From contig NZ_CP056032.1 in the NCBI RefSeq assembly GCF_013375035.1, forward strand, positions 1,100,001 through 1,164,000: a stretch of DNA of 64,000 nt, in the 5' to 3' direction. Position numbers and translations under genes: made by a program. Positions within the stretch are counted from its first letter, which is position 1, and each line of letters starts with the position of its first letter. Positions 8,432 through 17,747 of this stretch are shown here, piece after piece. Under the pieces are notes generated by a model. It saw only the letters and a list, made by a program, of their open reading frames with translations. It was not told the origin of the DNA and did not search any database. The DNA is from Spirosoma sp. KUDC1026 (lineage in GTDB: Bacteria > Bacteroidota > Bacteroidia > Cytophagales > Spirosomataceae).

Positions 8432-9565
8432 TTATTTCAATACTTCATCTAACTTCTGTTCGAGCGCATCGCCACGGAGGTTTTTAGCGATGATTGTGCC
8501 GTCTTTGTCCAGCAGAAACGTAGCGGGGATGGCCTGCACGCCGTACTGCTGAGCGGCTTCCGACTGCCAGAATTTGAGATCCGATACGTGCGTCCAGGTG
8601 AGGTTGTCGTTGCGAATGGCCCGTACCCATTTCTCACGGTCGCCGGGGCGATCCAGCGAGACACTGTAAATGGCAAATCCTTTGTCCTTGAACTTGTTGT
8701 ACATCCGGACAACGTTCGGGTTCTCGGCCCGGCAGGGACCACACCAGCTCGCCCAGAAATCGATTAAAACATATTTACCGCGTAGTGACGAAAGAGGAAC
8801 GGTTTTTCCCGTCGTGTCGCTGAGGGTAATATCCGGTGCTTTCGAACCGACCATTACGCCTTTGATGCGGGTTACCCGGCCAATCAGCGATTTCGCGTGT
8901 GGGCTGTTCGGATTCTCCTTGGCAAAGCGCTGAGCAACCTCGTCATACGTAGCGAAATCACTATCAATGTTAATAAAGTTGAGGGCGAACAGTGCCACCA
9001 TCGACGTCCCCATTTCGGGCAGCATGGCTTTTACTTTTTTGGTTACCTCCTGCTCTGCGGCCTGATATTCCTGTTCAATCTGGGCAATGCGTTTGTTATC
9101 TTTTTTCTCGGTCGCAGCAGCTACCTGCTTGTTCCAGGTATTGACGCGGGCCTCCATGCCCGTCCGAAGATCCATTAGTTTATTATAGTACTCCATGTTT
9201 TTGGAGCCTGTCACCAATGCCTGCCCCGTTTCGCCCGTTTTTGCATTCATGCGATAGCCATCGGCCACCACGTTCAGCGTTTCGCCCCCTTCAACCAGAA
9301 TCGCCATTTTCTGCCCCCCACCAACATTCAGCACCAGTACATCGCCCCCGTCGTTGACTTTACCATTCAGTGTAAATGAATTGTCGGCGCCAATCTTGGT
9401 CGAGTCGATTTTCCGGGTGGGCTGCGCGTTTGCTTCCAGGTAGACATAGCTGCCTGGCGTAGCGTTTTTCACCTTACCTGTCACCGTAAACGGTTTGGTC
9501 GTCTGAGCAGCAAGAGGCTGGCTCAGGACCAGCGTGCCAATCAGACCGAATAACAGATTTTTCAT
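8432..9565 (-). CDS. TlpA-like thiol-disulfide protein with DUF4369-type N-terminal domain
   Basis: Exported or periplasmic thioredoxin-fold protein of 377 residues. Residues 1-20 form a signal peptide (ending LAAQ). Residues about 23-120 resemble DUF4369, the beta-rich domain often fused to TlpA in Bacteroidota. A helical segment rich in Lys/Glu follows (about 140-200), then the TlpA/AhpC-like redoxin domain from about 238. The active site WASWCGPC has Cys275 and Cys278, and the cis-Pro region is IPATFLLDKDG. It probably reduces or isomerises disulfides in envelope proteins; the substrate is unknown. Its ATG overlaps the gatB stop by four bases (ATGA), so the two are translationally coupled. 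Confidence 0.88.
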   Translation of the reverse strand: MKNLLFGLIGTLVLSQPLAAQTTKPFTVTGKVKNATPGSYVYLEANAQPTRKIDSTKIGADNSFTLNGKVNDGGDVLVLNVGGGQKMAILVEGGETLNVVADGYRMNAKTGETGQALVTGSKNMEYYNKLMDLRTGMEARVNTWNKQVAAATEKKDNKRIAQIEQEYQAAEQEVTKKVKAMLPEMGTSMVALFALNFINIDSDFATYDEVAQRFAKENPNSPHAKSLIGRVTRIKGVMVGSKAPDITLSDTTGKTVPLSSLRGKYVLIDFWASWCGPCRAENPNVVRMYNKFKDKGFAIYSVSLDRPGDREKWVRAIRNDNLTWTHVSDLKFWQSEAAQQYGVQAIPATFLLDKDGTIIAKNLRGDALEQKLDEVLK

Positions 9566-11052
9566 GCGGATTGTAGAGTCTTTGTTAACAGTTCATTCAC
9601 TAGCTTGGGGTCGGCCGAACCTTTCGATTTTTTCATGACCTCGCCGACGAACATACCCAGCAGGTTCTTTTTACCTTTTTTGTACTGAATGACCTTATCG
9701 GGCCACGCAGCCAATACCTCTTCTACCAACGTTTGCAGCGTATCGGTATTGCGATTCTGAACCAGACCGTGCGCATTTGCCAGATCAGCAGGAGCGACGT
9801 TCGGCTGGTCGATCATCAGCGAAAACACCTGCTGTGCCGCCGACTGGCTCACTGTACCCGCGTCGATCAGGTTAACCAGCTCGGCCAGGCGATGAGCTGA
9901 TACCGGAAACTGCCGATCGCGCAGGGCTTTTTCGTTAAGCTGGCTTTTCACCGGGCCCATAATCCAGTTCGACGCGATCTTGAAGCTGGTCGTATTTTCG
10001 CAGACAGCTTCGTAATATTCGGCCAGTTCCTTCGAATCGGTCAGTAGGGCTGCGTCGTATTCCGGTAGACCGTACTGCTCGGTAAACTTCTTGAACCGGG
10101 CCGCAGGTAGCATGGGCATAGCGGCTTCAATGTCGGCCAGCCACGCATCCGAAATGGTAACCGGTGTCAGGTCAGGGTCCGGAAAATACCGGTAGTCGTT
10201 CATCGTTTCTTTCTCGCGCATGCCATAACTCAGACCCGTAGCTGCGTCGAACGTCCGGGTTTCCTGAATGATACGTCCGTTTGACTCGGTCAGGGCTACC
10301 TGGCGTTGAAATTCGCTGTCAACGGCACGCATGACGTTTCGGATTGAGTTCAGGTTTTTTACTTCAACCTTCGTGCCTAAATGCGTCGCGCCTTTTGGTC
10401 GGATCGATACGTTTACATCGCAACGCAGCGAGCCTTCCTCCATATTCCCATCGCAAATATCAAGGTAGCGTACCAGCCGGCGAACTTCAGTCAGATACTG
10501 CCCGGCTTCATCCGCTGTTTTAATGCACGGATCGGTAACCATTTCGATCAGGGGGGTACCGGCGCGGTTGTAGTCTAACTGCGTGGCCCATTCGTCGCCG
10601 TCGTGAATGGATTTACCGGCGTCCTCTTCGAGGTGAATATGATGTAGCTGAATTGTAGTCTGATACAGTTGGCCTGTTTCAGGGTCTTTTGCCTGTATGG
10701 GTACACTACCGCCTACGCAGATGGGGCCTTTGTCCTGCGACAGTTGGTAACCTTTGGGCAGATCGGGATAGAAATAGTTCTTCCGGGCAAAGACGTTATG
10801 CCGCGTGATCTCACTGCCACAGGCCAGCCCCATGCGTACGGCATACTCAACAGCTTTGCGGTTGAGCTTGGGCAACGTACCGGGATGGCCCAAGGTGATA
10901 ACGCTGATGTTGGTATTGGGAGCGGCTCCGAAGGCATTGACGTCGGCAGCGAATATTTTGCTGTCGGTGAGTAATTGACAATGTACCTCCAGCCCGATAA
11001 CGGCTTCGTACTTGGCCAGTGCGGCTGGTGAAACGGTGGCGTCGGCTACCAT
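9562..11052 (-). CDS. gatB: Asp-tRNA(Asn)/Glu-tRNA(Gln) amidotransferase subunit B
   Basis: Subunit B of the GatCAB amidotransferase, which converts mischarged Glu-tRNA(Gln) or Asp-tRNA(Asn) to the amidated form. The 496-residue protein has the family opening YEAVIGLEVHCQL, the cradle-domain segments RKNYFYPDLPKGYQLSQ and GSLRCDVNVSIRP, and a C-terminal YqeY/tail domain beginning near residue 400 (LLGMFVGEVMKKSKG), which contacts the tRNA. Length is normal. gatA and gatC are not nearby. It lies 53 bp downstream of crtB and overlaps the tlpA-like gene by four bases, so it may be read with either neighbour. Confidence 0.97.
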   Translation of the reverse strand: MVADATVSPAALAKYEAVIGLEVHCQLLTDSKIFAADVNAFGAAPNTNISVITLGHPGTLPKLNRKAVEYAVRMGLACGSEITRHNVFARKNYFYPDLPKGYQLSQDKGPICVGGSVPIQAKDPETGQLYQTTIQLHHIHLEEDAGKSIHDGDEWATQLDYNRAGTPLIEMVTDPCIKTADEAGQYLTEVRRLVRYLDICDGNMEEGSLRCDVNVSIRPKGATHLGTKVEVKNLNSIRNVMRAVDSEFQRQVALTESNGRIIQETRTFDAATGLSYGMREKETMNDYRYFPDPDLTPVTISDAWLADIEAAMPMLPAARFKKFTEQYGLPEYDAALLTDSKELAEYYEAVCENTTSFKIASNWIMGPVKSQLNEKALRDRQFPVSAHRLAELVNLIDAGTVSQSAAQQVFSLMIDQPNVAPADLANAHGLVQNRNTDTLQTLVEEVLAAWPDKVIQYKKGKKNLLGMFVGEVMKKSKGSADPKLVNELLTKTLQSA

Positions 11053-11105
11053 GAGAACAAGACTTGTTTATTCCGCAAAGATAGCCTGAAACAGGCAGAG
11101 TTACC

Positions 11106-11942
11106 CTAGATGACGTTCAGACGCCATTTAAGATACGTTTGTGCTAATAACGCAATTTTCTGCGGGTTGGGTACGCGAATCCGTTCATTCTGAATTTTGG
11201 CTACCGGCAGCGACTTAATTTTCTCAAACAGGGTCTTGTAATACGTATAAGCCAGGTAGACACCCATTCGTGCACCACGTGGCAGATTAATAATGCCCTG
11301 ATACGCGTCGTCGAAATCACGCTGGATGTCGTCTTCAATCTCCTGTTTGGCATCCCGGCTGAATTCCTTGAAGTTCATGTTCGGAAAGTACGTACGACCC
11401 CGGTCGACGAAATCGCTCTTCAGATCGCGGAGGAAATTTACTTTCTGGAAGGCTGATCCCAGTTTTCGGGCCGGTTCACGCAGTCGACCAAATTCATCAC
11501 AATCGCCTTCGCAGAACACCCGCAGGCACATCAGGCCAACCACTTCCGCTGATCCGTAAATATATTCGTCGTATCCCACGGCGTCGTAATCCTGAAAATA
11601 CAGATCCATTTCCATACTTTTCAGAAAGGCGTCGATCAGTTCGTGCTCGATTTTGTATTCATTGACCACCAGTTGAAACGATTGGAGAACGGGATTAAGG
11701 CTGATGCCCTCTTCAATAGCCTGGTACGTATCGTGCTTGAAACGTTCCAGCAGCGTCTTCTTGTCGTACTCATGGAACGTATCCACAATTTCATCGGCAT
11801 ACCGAACAAACCCGTAGATGGCGTAGATAGGCAGGTGAAACTTCTGATCGAGAGTTTTGATGCCCAGTGTAAACGACGTACTGTAACGCTCCGTAATTAA
11901 CTTACTGCATTCCAGTGCGGTCTTGTTGAATAACGCCATCAT
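11106..11942 (-). CDS. crtB: Phytoene synthase (squalene/phytoene synthase family)
   Basis: Joins two geranylgeranyl diphosphates head-to-head to make phytoene, the first committed step of carotenoid synthesis. The 278-residue protein has both Asp-rich metal-binding motifs: YADEIVDTFHEYD near residue 46 and RDLKSDFVDRGRTYFP near residue 173. It also has the YGSAEVVGLMCL segment near residue 130. It follows crtI by 32 bp on the same strand, so the two form one operon making a coloured carotenoid precursor. Phytoene synthase rather than squalene synthase is chosen because of the adjacent desaturase. Confidence 0.94.
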   Translation of the reverse strand: MMALFNKTALECSKLITERYSTSFTLGIKTLDQKFHLPIYAIYGFVRYADEIVDTFHEYDKKTLLERFKHDTYQAIEEGISLNPVLQSFQLVVNEYKIEHELIDAFLKSMEMDLYFQDYDAVGYDEYIYGSAEVVGLMCLRVFCEGDCDEFGRLREPARKLGSAFQKVNFLRDLKSDFVDRGRTYFPNMNFKEFSRDAKQEIEDDIQRDFDDAYQGIINLPRGARMGVYLAYTYYKTLFEKIKSLPVAKIQNERIRVPNPQKIALLAQTYLKWRLNVI

Positions 11943-11974
11943 ATAGAGAAAGGGTAATCGATTAGGACGATAAA

Positions 11975-13447
11975 TTAAGCAAACTCTTTAATAACCTCGT
12001 CAGCAACGACTAGTCCGGAAATCAGCGAAGGAGGAACTCCAGGTCCGGGGACGGTCAACTGACCCGTGTAAAACAGGTTGTTTACCCTTTTGTTCTTTAA
12101 AGAAGGCTTCAAAATTGCCGTTTGCCGGAGCGTATTAGCCAGGCCGTACGCGTTTCCCCGAAACGCATTATAATCTTCCTTGAAGTTGCTGTGGGCGTAA
12201 CTGCGTTTGTAAACAATATGATTCCGAATGTCTTCACCCACGTACGCTTCCAGTCGATCCATGATCATACTAAAGTATTTTTCGCGCGTTGCCTCCTCAT
12301 CAGACAGATCTGGTGCCACCGGAATGAGCAAAAAAAGATTTTCGCAGCCTTCAGGGGCTACACTTGGATCGGTCTTCGACGGAGTCGATGCGTAGAAAAG
12401 TGGTTTGCTCGGCCAGCGGGGCGTTTCGTAAATTTCTTTGGCATGCAGCTTGAAATCCTCGTCGAAGAAAAGGTTATGATGCTTTAAGCGGGGAATTCGT
12501 TTATTGACACCTATATAAAACAGAAGCGACGAAGGAGCCATCACGCGTTTCTGCCAATATTCATCGTCGTAGTTACGGTATTGCTCATCAACCAGGCTCG
12601 TTTCGATATGATTGTAGTCAGCACCGGCTACCACTACGTCCGTTTCAAAAATGCCCTGATTCGTGATAACTCGCTTAACGGCTTTCTGTGATATGTCGAG
12701 TTTCGTTACGGTCTGATCAAAGAGTATTTTGACGCCTTTCTCTTCGGCCAGGCTGACCATGGCTTTTACGATTTCGTGCATACCACCCATAGGATACCAG
12801 GTGCCCAATGCCATCTCTGCATAATTCATCATGCTATACATGGCGGGAGTATTCTCGGGGGTGGCTCCCAGAAAGAGAATTGGAAACTCGATAATCTCCA
12901 GCAGACGGGGGTTACTGAAAAATTTGCGGGCGTGACTGGCAAACGACTGAAGTACATCCAGCCGCGATACGTCAAAAAGTAATTTCAGACTTAAAAATTC
13001 AGTAACCGATCGGCTGGGTTTCCAGACGAACTTATTCATGCCTACATCGTACTTGTAAGACGCCTGCCTCAGAAACTCCCGCAGCTTGGGCGCACTGCCC
13101 GGCTCTATTGTTTCGAAGAGCTGTTCGAGGTTATCCATTCCCGCCGGTAGATCAACCACTTCGTTCTTACCGAAAATAACCGAGTAAGAAGGGTCTAAGC
13201 GAACAAGCTGGTAATAGTCGGATGGTTTTTTGCCAAAACGAGCAAAATAGTTCTCAAAAATATCCGGCATCCAGTACCAGCTGGGACCCATATCGAACGT
13301 AAATCCTTGTTCCCGAAAAAGCCGCGCCCGACCACCGGGGGAGCTATTTTTTTCAAGAATCGTGACGTCATAACCTTTGTCGGCAAGACTGGTTGCCGCG
13401 GACAGACCGGCAAAACCGGCACCAATAACAAGAACGCGCTGGGGCAT
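11975..13447 (-). CDS. crtI: Phytoene desaturase
   Basis: FAD-dependent CrtI-type desaturase that introduces double bases of conjugation into phytoene on the way to lycopene. The 490-residue protein has the dinucleotide-binding motif VIGAGFAGLSAATSLADKG at residues 6-24, the GGRARLFREQGFTFDMGPSWYWMP region near residue 40, and the carotenoid-oxidase C-terminal signature NLFYTGQLTVPGPGVPPS near residue 455. It is the first gene of crtI-crtB. Upstream lie a 21-bp palindrome (13520-13540) and the terminator of the sigma-factor gene. An N-terminal FAD motif rather than a signal peptide places it in the cytoplasm or on the inner membrane. Confidence 0.95.
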   Translation of the reverse strand: MPQRVLVIGAGFAGLSAATSLADKGYDVTILEKNSSPGGRARLFREQGFTFDMGPSWYWMPDIFENYFARFGKKPSDYYQLVRLDPSYSVIFGKNEVVDLPAGMDNLEQLFETIEPGSAPKLREFLRQASYKYDVGMNKFVWKPSRSVTEFLSLKLLFDVSRLDVLQSFASHARKFFSNPRLLEIIEFPILFLGATPENTPAMYSMMNYAEMALGTWYPMGGMHEIVKAMVSLAEEKGVKILFDQTVTKLDISQKAVKRVITNQGIFETDVVVAGADYNHIETSLVDEQYRNYDDEYWQKRVMAPSSLLFYIGVNKRIPRLKHHNLFFDEDFKLHAKEIYETPRWPSKPLFYASTPSKTDPSVAPEGCENLFLLIPVAPDLSDEEATREKYFSMIMDRLEAYVGEDIRNHIVYKRSYAHSNFKEDYNAFRGNAYGLANTLRQTAILKPSLKNKRVNNLFYTGQLTVPGPGVPPSLISGLVVADEVIKEFA

Positions 13448-13519
13448 TTAGCGGAAAGACTGATTGAGGGAGTAACTGGCTGATTAAGGAATTAGTTGGT
13501 TAGCCGGTAGAAGAATGGT

Positions 13520-13540
13520 TCAAAATAACGGTTATTTTGA
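13520..13540. promoter_or_regulatory. 21-bp palindrome upstream of crtI
   Basis: TCAAAATAAC and GTTATTTTGA form a perfect 10-bp inverted repeat around one central base, 73-93 bp upstream of the crtI start. There is no T-run after it and a true terminator lies just beyond it, so an operator is more likely than a terminator. The binding protein is unknown. Confidence 0.45.
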
Positions 13541-13561
13541 TGAAGAGAGCCATATAAACAC

Positions 13562-13596
13562 AAAAAAAGCCGGGTGAACTTCCCCCGGCTTTTTTG
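13562..13596 (-). terminator. Terminator of the ECF sigma gene
   Basis: A 12-bp stem AAAAAAGCCGGG/CCCGGCTTTTTT (13563-13574 with 13584-13595) with T-runs on either strand. It separates the sigma gene from crtI. Confidence 0.85.
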
Positions 13597-13668
13597 AACC
13601 TTCCTCTTTTTTAACCAAAACTTTTTGATCATTTCACCTTAGACGGGAACACCGCCGTTTGGTATCGT

Positions 13669-14184
13669 TTACGCATTGTAATGAGCGTAAACTTTTAGTT
13701 GATCTTTCAATTCTTTGCGGGCAATGTGAATGCGGTTTTTCACAGTGCCGATGGGGATATCCAGTTTTGCTGCGATTTCATGGTATTTGAAGCCACGGAA
13801 GTGCATCATAAATGGAGTCCGGTATGTATCGTCGAGACCATTTACAGCGTGGTTGATATCATCTTGTGCAAATGATGAATAAGCCATGTTGTCGGTGCTG
13901 CTTTCAATTGAGTTGATGTAATGTAGATTGTCAGTCGTATCGATGAACGTGTTCTTACGTACCATGCGCTGATAGTTCGTAATGAACGTGTTTTTCATGA
14001 TCGTGTAAAGCCATGCCTTCAGGTTAGTACCATCTGTATACTTATCGCGGTTGGTAAACGCTTTAAGCAGCGTATCTTGAAGCAGATCGTTTGCGTCTTC
14101 AACATCTTTAGTCAACCGAAGAGCAAAAGGACGTAACGACTTTGATACTTTTCCGATATGGTTAGTAAATTCGAGAGCGGTCAT
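13669..14184 (-). CDS. ECF-type RNA polymerase sigma factor
   Basis: A 171-residue sigma-70 family factor of the extracytoplasmic-function type. Region 2 spans about residues 10-80, with DANDLLQDTLLKAF (core binding and -10 recognition) and LKAWLYTIMKNTFIT. Region 4 spans about 110-165, with the helix-turn-helix YHEIAAKLDIPIGTVKNRIHIARKEL that reads the -35 element. No anti-sigma gene is next to it on either side. crtI follows downstream on the same strand but behind a terminator, so control of the carotenoid genes by this factor is only a guess from position. Similar stand-alone sigma factors are widespread in Bacteroidota. Confidence 0.92.
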   Translation of the reverse strand: MTALEFTNHIGKVSKSLRPFALRLTKDVEDANDLLQDTLLKAFTNRDKYTDGTNLKAWLYTIMKNTFITNYQRMVRKNTFIDTTDNLHYINSIESSTDNMAYSSFAQDDINHAVNGLDDTYRTPFMMHFRGFKYHEIAAKLDIPIGTVKNRIHIARKELKDQLKVYAHYNA

Positions 14185-14229
14185 GGTTTTGAAGTTTTTC
14201 TGTTGAATCCTATTTGACTAGTATTTAAA

Positions 14230-14262
14230 CAAAAAGGCAGCCAACTAGGCCGCCTTTTTTGA
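14230..14262 (-). terminator. Terminator after kdsD
   Basis: AAAGGCAGCC and GGCCGCCTTT form a 10-bp stem with one wobble pair, and flanking A/T runs. It lies downstream of the kdsD gene on the minus strand and upstream of the sigma gene. The remaining bases to 14461 are AT-rich with TGTGGAA repeats; I see no gene in them. Confidence 0.7.
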
Positions 14263-14461
14263 TTTTGTCTGGGTGTCTGGCTGTAAAATACTGTATATCA
14301 GTAGTTTGTACATTTTCCGAGGATTTTCTCAAAAAATGTCATTCCACAATTTCAGTGGGTAACCTGTGGAAAATTTCCCCCATTGTGTGGAATGTGGGGT
14401 GTGGAAGTAGGGGAATTGTTTAAAAAATATGGGGAAATTTTAGTGACACCCCGTTTTTATC

Positions 14462-15430
14462 CTATACCAGTCCTTCCTTAAGCAGGTCATGCAAATGGAT
14501 AAACCCTTTGACATAACCTTTATCCACCACCACAAGCTGGGTAATGTTGCGGCTTTGCATCAACTGTAGTGCGGCAACTGCGTACTCATCCGGCGAAACA
14601 CAGATTGGCGTGGCCGTCATTACGTCGCTGGCGCATAATTTCAAAAAAGAATCATGTTCGTAGGCCATCCGACGAATATCGCCATCTGTAACAATCCCGG
14701 CCAGTAAACCATCTTTATCGATAACGGCCGTAGCGCCCAGTCGATTCGCTGAAATCGTGAAAATAACATCTTTGACAGTCGCGTCCAGCGTCACCTTTGG
14801 GCATTGATTGTGTGGAAAAATGTCGGATACTTTTAGATAAAGCTGTTTCCCAAGTGCGCCACCGGGGTGATACCGGGCAAAATCGTGCCGCGTAAAGCCC
14901 CGCGCTTCCAATAAACTAATCGCAAGGGCATCACCCAAAGCCAGCGCTACGGTGGTGCTGGTCGTTGGGGCCAGATTCATTGGGTCTGCTTCCCGTTCGG
15001 CATACGCCTGGATAACGAAATCAGCCTGCTGCGCTAGGTAAGAGTTCGTGCTGCTCACCATCGCTATGATAGGTACGTCCGTTCGTTTAAGCAGAGGTAA
15101 CAGTACCTTTATTTCTGACGTATTACCACTCTTAGACAGAATTAGTATAACGTCATTAGCCTGAATCATACCCAGATCGCCGTGAATGGCATCAGCCGCG
15201 TGCATGAACAGGGCTGGGGTACCCGTCGAGTTCATGGTAGCCACGATCTTCTGGCCGATAATGGCACTTTTACCAACACCAGTCACAACCAAACGGCCCG
15301 TACGCATGAGAATGGTTTCGACAGCCGCGTCAAATTGTTCGTCGATCAGGTCCATAGCGTGCCGAATCGCATCGGCCTCAGCCATAAGGACGGCCCGCGC
15401 AGTTGATTTGTGATTTTTTGTTACTTTCAA
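14462..15430 (-). CDS. kdsD: Arabinose-5-phosphate isomerase (KpsF/GutQ family)
   Basis: Interconverts ribulose-5-phosphate and arabinose-5-phosphate, the first step towards Kdo for lipopolysaccharide. It has an SIS domain (VVTGVGKSAIIGQKI, FMHAADAIHGDLGMI, SKSGNTSEIK, LAPTTSTTVALALGDALA, and RYHPGGALGK with the catalytic His region), then two CBS domains from about residue 205 to the end (GIVTDGDIRR, QLVVVDKGYVKGFIHLHDLL). I prefer the TTG at 15430 (322 residues), which fits the family length. An ATG at 15505 would add 25 residues, but a TATCTTTG promoter box (15493-15486, minus strand) lies inside that extension. The gene is divergent from recQ. Confidence 0.92.
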   Translation of the reverse strand: MKVTKNHKSTARAVLMAEADAIRHAMDLIDEQFDAAVETILMRTGRLVVTGVGKSAIIGQKIVATMNSTGTPALFMHAADAIHGDLGMIQANDVILILSKSGNTSEIKVLLPLLKRTDVPIIAMVSSTNSYLAQQADFVIQAYAEREADPMNLAPTTSTTVALALGDALAISLLEARGFTRHDFARYHPGGALGKQLYLKVSDIFPHNQCPKVTLDATVKDVIFTISANRLGATAVIDKDGLLAGIVTDGDIRRMAYEHDSFLKLCASDVMTATPICVSPDEYAVAALQLMQSRNITQLVVVDKGYVKGFIHLHDLLKEGLV

Positions 15431-15485
15431 CGTCAGTTTCGTGATGGAGCGGAGAATGCTCTGTATATTCGCTAACTTTATAAAG

Positions 15486-15493
15486 CAAAGATA
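15486..15493 (-). promoter_or_regulatory. Putative -7 box for kdsD
   Basis: TATCTTTG on the minus strand matches the Bacteroidota TAnnTTTG box. No clear TTTG is seen at the -33 position. Its place inside the extended kdsD frame favours the later start at 15430. Confidence 0.45.
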
Positions 15494-15536
15494 CAGCAAG
15501 CGCATAGAGTAAAGTAACTTTTGTACGATTTGTAGA

Positions 15537-17747
15537 ATGATGCAGATTGACCAGAGGGTTCATGTAACCCTTAGAGAGCGTCTTAAAGAAATTTTTGGGT
15601 ACAGTCAGTTTCGGGGTGATCAGGAAGCTATTATTCACAGCATCCTGGAAGGACGTAATACGTTCGTAATTATGCCAACGGGTGCTGGTAAATCACTCTG
15701 TTATCAATTGCCTGCTATTGTTAGCGAGGGCACTGCAATCGTGATTTCGCCCCTGATTGCCCTGATGAAAAACCAGGTTGATCAGCTAAATGCGTTTGGT
15801 ATTAATGCGCAGTTCCTGAATTCAACGCTTTCAAAAACCGAAATGAACAAGGTTAAGAAAGATACGCTGAATGGAACATTAAAGCTTTTATATATCGCTC
15901 CCGAGTCGCTGACGAAAGAAGAGAATTTGGATTTTTTAAAGAAGGCCAATATTTCGTTCGTCGCCATTGATGAAGCTCACTGCATCTCCGAGTGGGGGCA
16001 CGACTTCCGGCCTGAATACCGGAAAATTCGGGGCATTGTTGACAACATCGGTAACTTACCCGTCATTGCACTAACAGCTACGGCTACGCCAAAAGTGCAG
16101 CAGGATATTCAGAAAAACCTGCAGATGGAAGATGCTAACCTCTACAAAACTTCATTCAATCGGAAAAATCTCTACTACGAAATCAAGCCAAAAGCTGACG
16201 CCAAAAAGCAGCTGATCAAATATGTTAAGCAGAACAAGGGCAAATCGGGCATTATCTATTGCCTGAGTCGCAAAACGGTTGAACAGATCGCCGAACTGCT
16301 GAACGTAAACGACGTAAAAGCCCTGCCGTACCACGCCGGTCTGGATCCGCAGACACGTATGCACAATCAGGATGCGTTCCTGAACGAAGACGTAGACGTA
16401 GTGGTGGCAACCATCGCGTTCGGGATGGGGATTGACAAACCCGATGTCCGGTTCGTGATTCACTACGATGCACCCAAATCGCTGGAAGGGTATTACCAGG
16501 AAACGGGCCGGGCCGGGCGCGACGGGCTAGAAGGTAACTGCGTTATGTTCTACAGTTACGACGACATTGTCAAACTGGAGAAATTTAACAAGGATAAACC
16601 CGTTACGGAACGCGACAATGCCAAGCACCTGCTGCATGAAATGGTGTCCTACTCGAATCTAGGTGTCTGCCGTCGTCGGCAACTGCTGGGCTACTTTGGT
16701 GAATACCTGGACAAAGACTGCGGTTTCTGCGACAACTGCCTGAAACCGACCGAGAAATTTAAGGTTCAGCACGAAATTGTGCTGGCGTTGCAGACGGTTC
16801 TGCAAACCGATCAGCGATTTGATGTACAGCATCTGAGCGACGTATTAACCGCGACAAGTAATCAGTACGTAACGAGCTACGAGCACAACCGACTCGATGT
16901 TTTTGGAAAGGGGCGAGAATACAATGAAAGTTCTGACTTCTGGTGCTCGCTCATCAAACAGATCACAATTCACGGGTATCTCGAAAAAGACGTTGATAAC
17001 TACGGTATTCTGAAGCTGACCCAGCGCGGGATGAACTACATCGAAGATCCGTATCCCGTTTCACTGTCGAGAAATCACGATTACGATCATCAACCCATTG
17101 ATCAGAAGGAAGAGGACGATAAAGATTCGTCGCCCTCATCGGGTGGGGTTGCTTACGACGCTGAGCTGCTTGCCCAGCTGAAGGCGCTGCGCAAAAAGAT
17201 TGCCAAGGAGAAAAATCTGCCACCCTATGTCATCTTCCAGGATCCGTCGATGGAAGAAATGGCAACAACTTACCCAACCACGCGCGAAGAAATGGCGCAG
17301 ATCAACGGGGTTGGTATGGGGAAAGTGCAGAAATTTGGTCGCCCGTTCATTGATCTGATCGCCAAGTATGTTGAAGATAATGAGATTGAAACGGCTAAGG
17401 ACGTTGTTATCAAATCCACCGTTAACAAATCGAAAGTTAAAATCTTCATCATTCAGCAGATTGACCGGAAAGTAGATCTGGAAGAAATTGCCGAAACGAA
17501 ATCGCTTTCTATCGAAGATCTGGTCGAAGAAATCGAGCATATCTGCTACTCGGGAACCCGTCTGAACCTGGATTATTATATTAACCAGATCATGGACGAA
17601 GATCGGCAGGATGAGATTTTTGATTACTTCATGCGGGCCGAAACGGATAATATTGCCGTGGCTATGCGTGAATTTGGCGGAGATGATTTTACCGAACAGG
17701 AATTGCGGCTGATGCGCATCAAGTTCCTGTCGGAAGTAGCTAATTAA
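15537..17747 (+). CDS. recQ: ATP-dependent DNA helicase RecQ
   Basis: 3'-5' DNA helicase acting in recombination repair and at stalled forks. The 736-residue protein has Walker A MPTGAGKSLCYQLPA near residue 45, the DEAH box IDEAHCISEWGHDFRPEY near residue 143, helicase motif VI QETGRAGRDG near residue 321, and the four-Cys zinc module CRRRQLLGYFGE...CGFCDNC near residues 380-405. An RQC winged helix follows, then an HRDC domain around residues 540-620. About 115 further residues form a helical acidic tail common in Bacteroidota RecQ. It starts with ATG ATG; the first is used here. It is divergent from kdsD with 106 bp between the chosen starts. Confidence 0.96.
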   Translation: MMQIDQRVHVTLRERLKEIFGYSQFRGDQEAIIHSILEGRNTFVIMPTGAGKSLCYQLPAIVSEGTAIVISPLIALMKNQVDQLNAFGINAQFLNSTLSKTEMNKVKKDTLNGTLKLLYIAPESLTKEENLDFLKKANISFVAIDEAHCISEWGHDFRPEYRKIRGIVDNIGNLPVIALTATATPKVQQDIQKNLQMEDANLYKTSFNRKNLYYEIKPKADAKKQLIKYVKQNKGKSGIIYCLSRKTVEQIAELLNVNDVKALPYHAGLDPQTRMHNQDAFLNEDVDVVVATIAFGMGIDKPDVRFVIHYDAPKSLEGYYQETGRAGRDGLEGNCVMFYSYDDIVKLEKFNKDKPVTERDNAKHLLHEMVSYSNLGVCRRRQLLGYFGEYLDKDCGFCDNCLKPTEKFKVQHEIVLALQTVLQTDQRFDVQHLSDVLTATSNQYVTSYEHNRLDVFGKGREYNESSDFWCSLIKQITIHGYLEKDVDNYGILKLTQRGMNYIEDPYPVSLSRNHDYDHQPIDQKEEDDKDSSPSSGGVAYDAELLAQLKALRKKIAKEKNLPPYVIFQDPSMEEMATTYPTTREEMAQINGVGMGKVQKFGRPFIDLIAKYVEDNEIETAKDVVIKSTVNKSKVKIFIIQQIDRKVDLEEIAETKSLSIEDLVEEIEHICYSGTRLNLDYYINQIMDEDRQDEIFDYFMRAETDNIAVAMREFGGDDFTEQELRLMRIKFLSEVAN

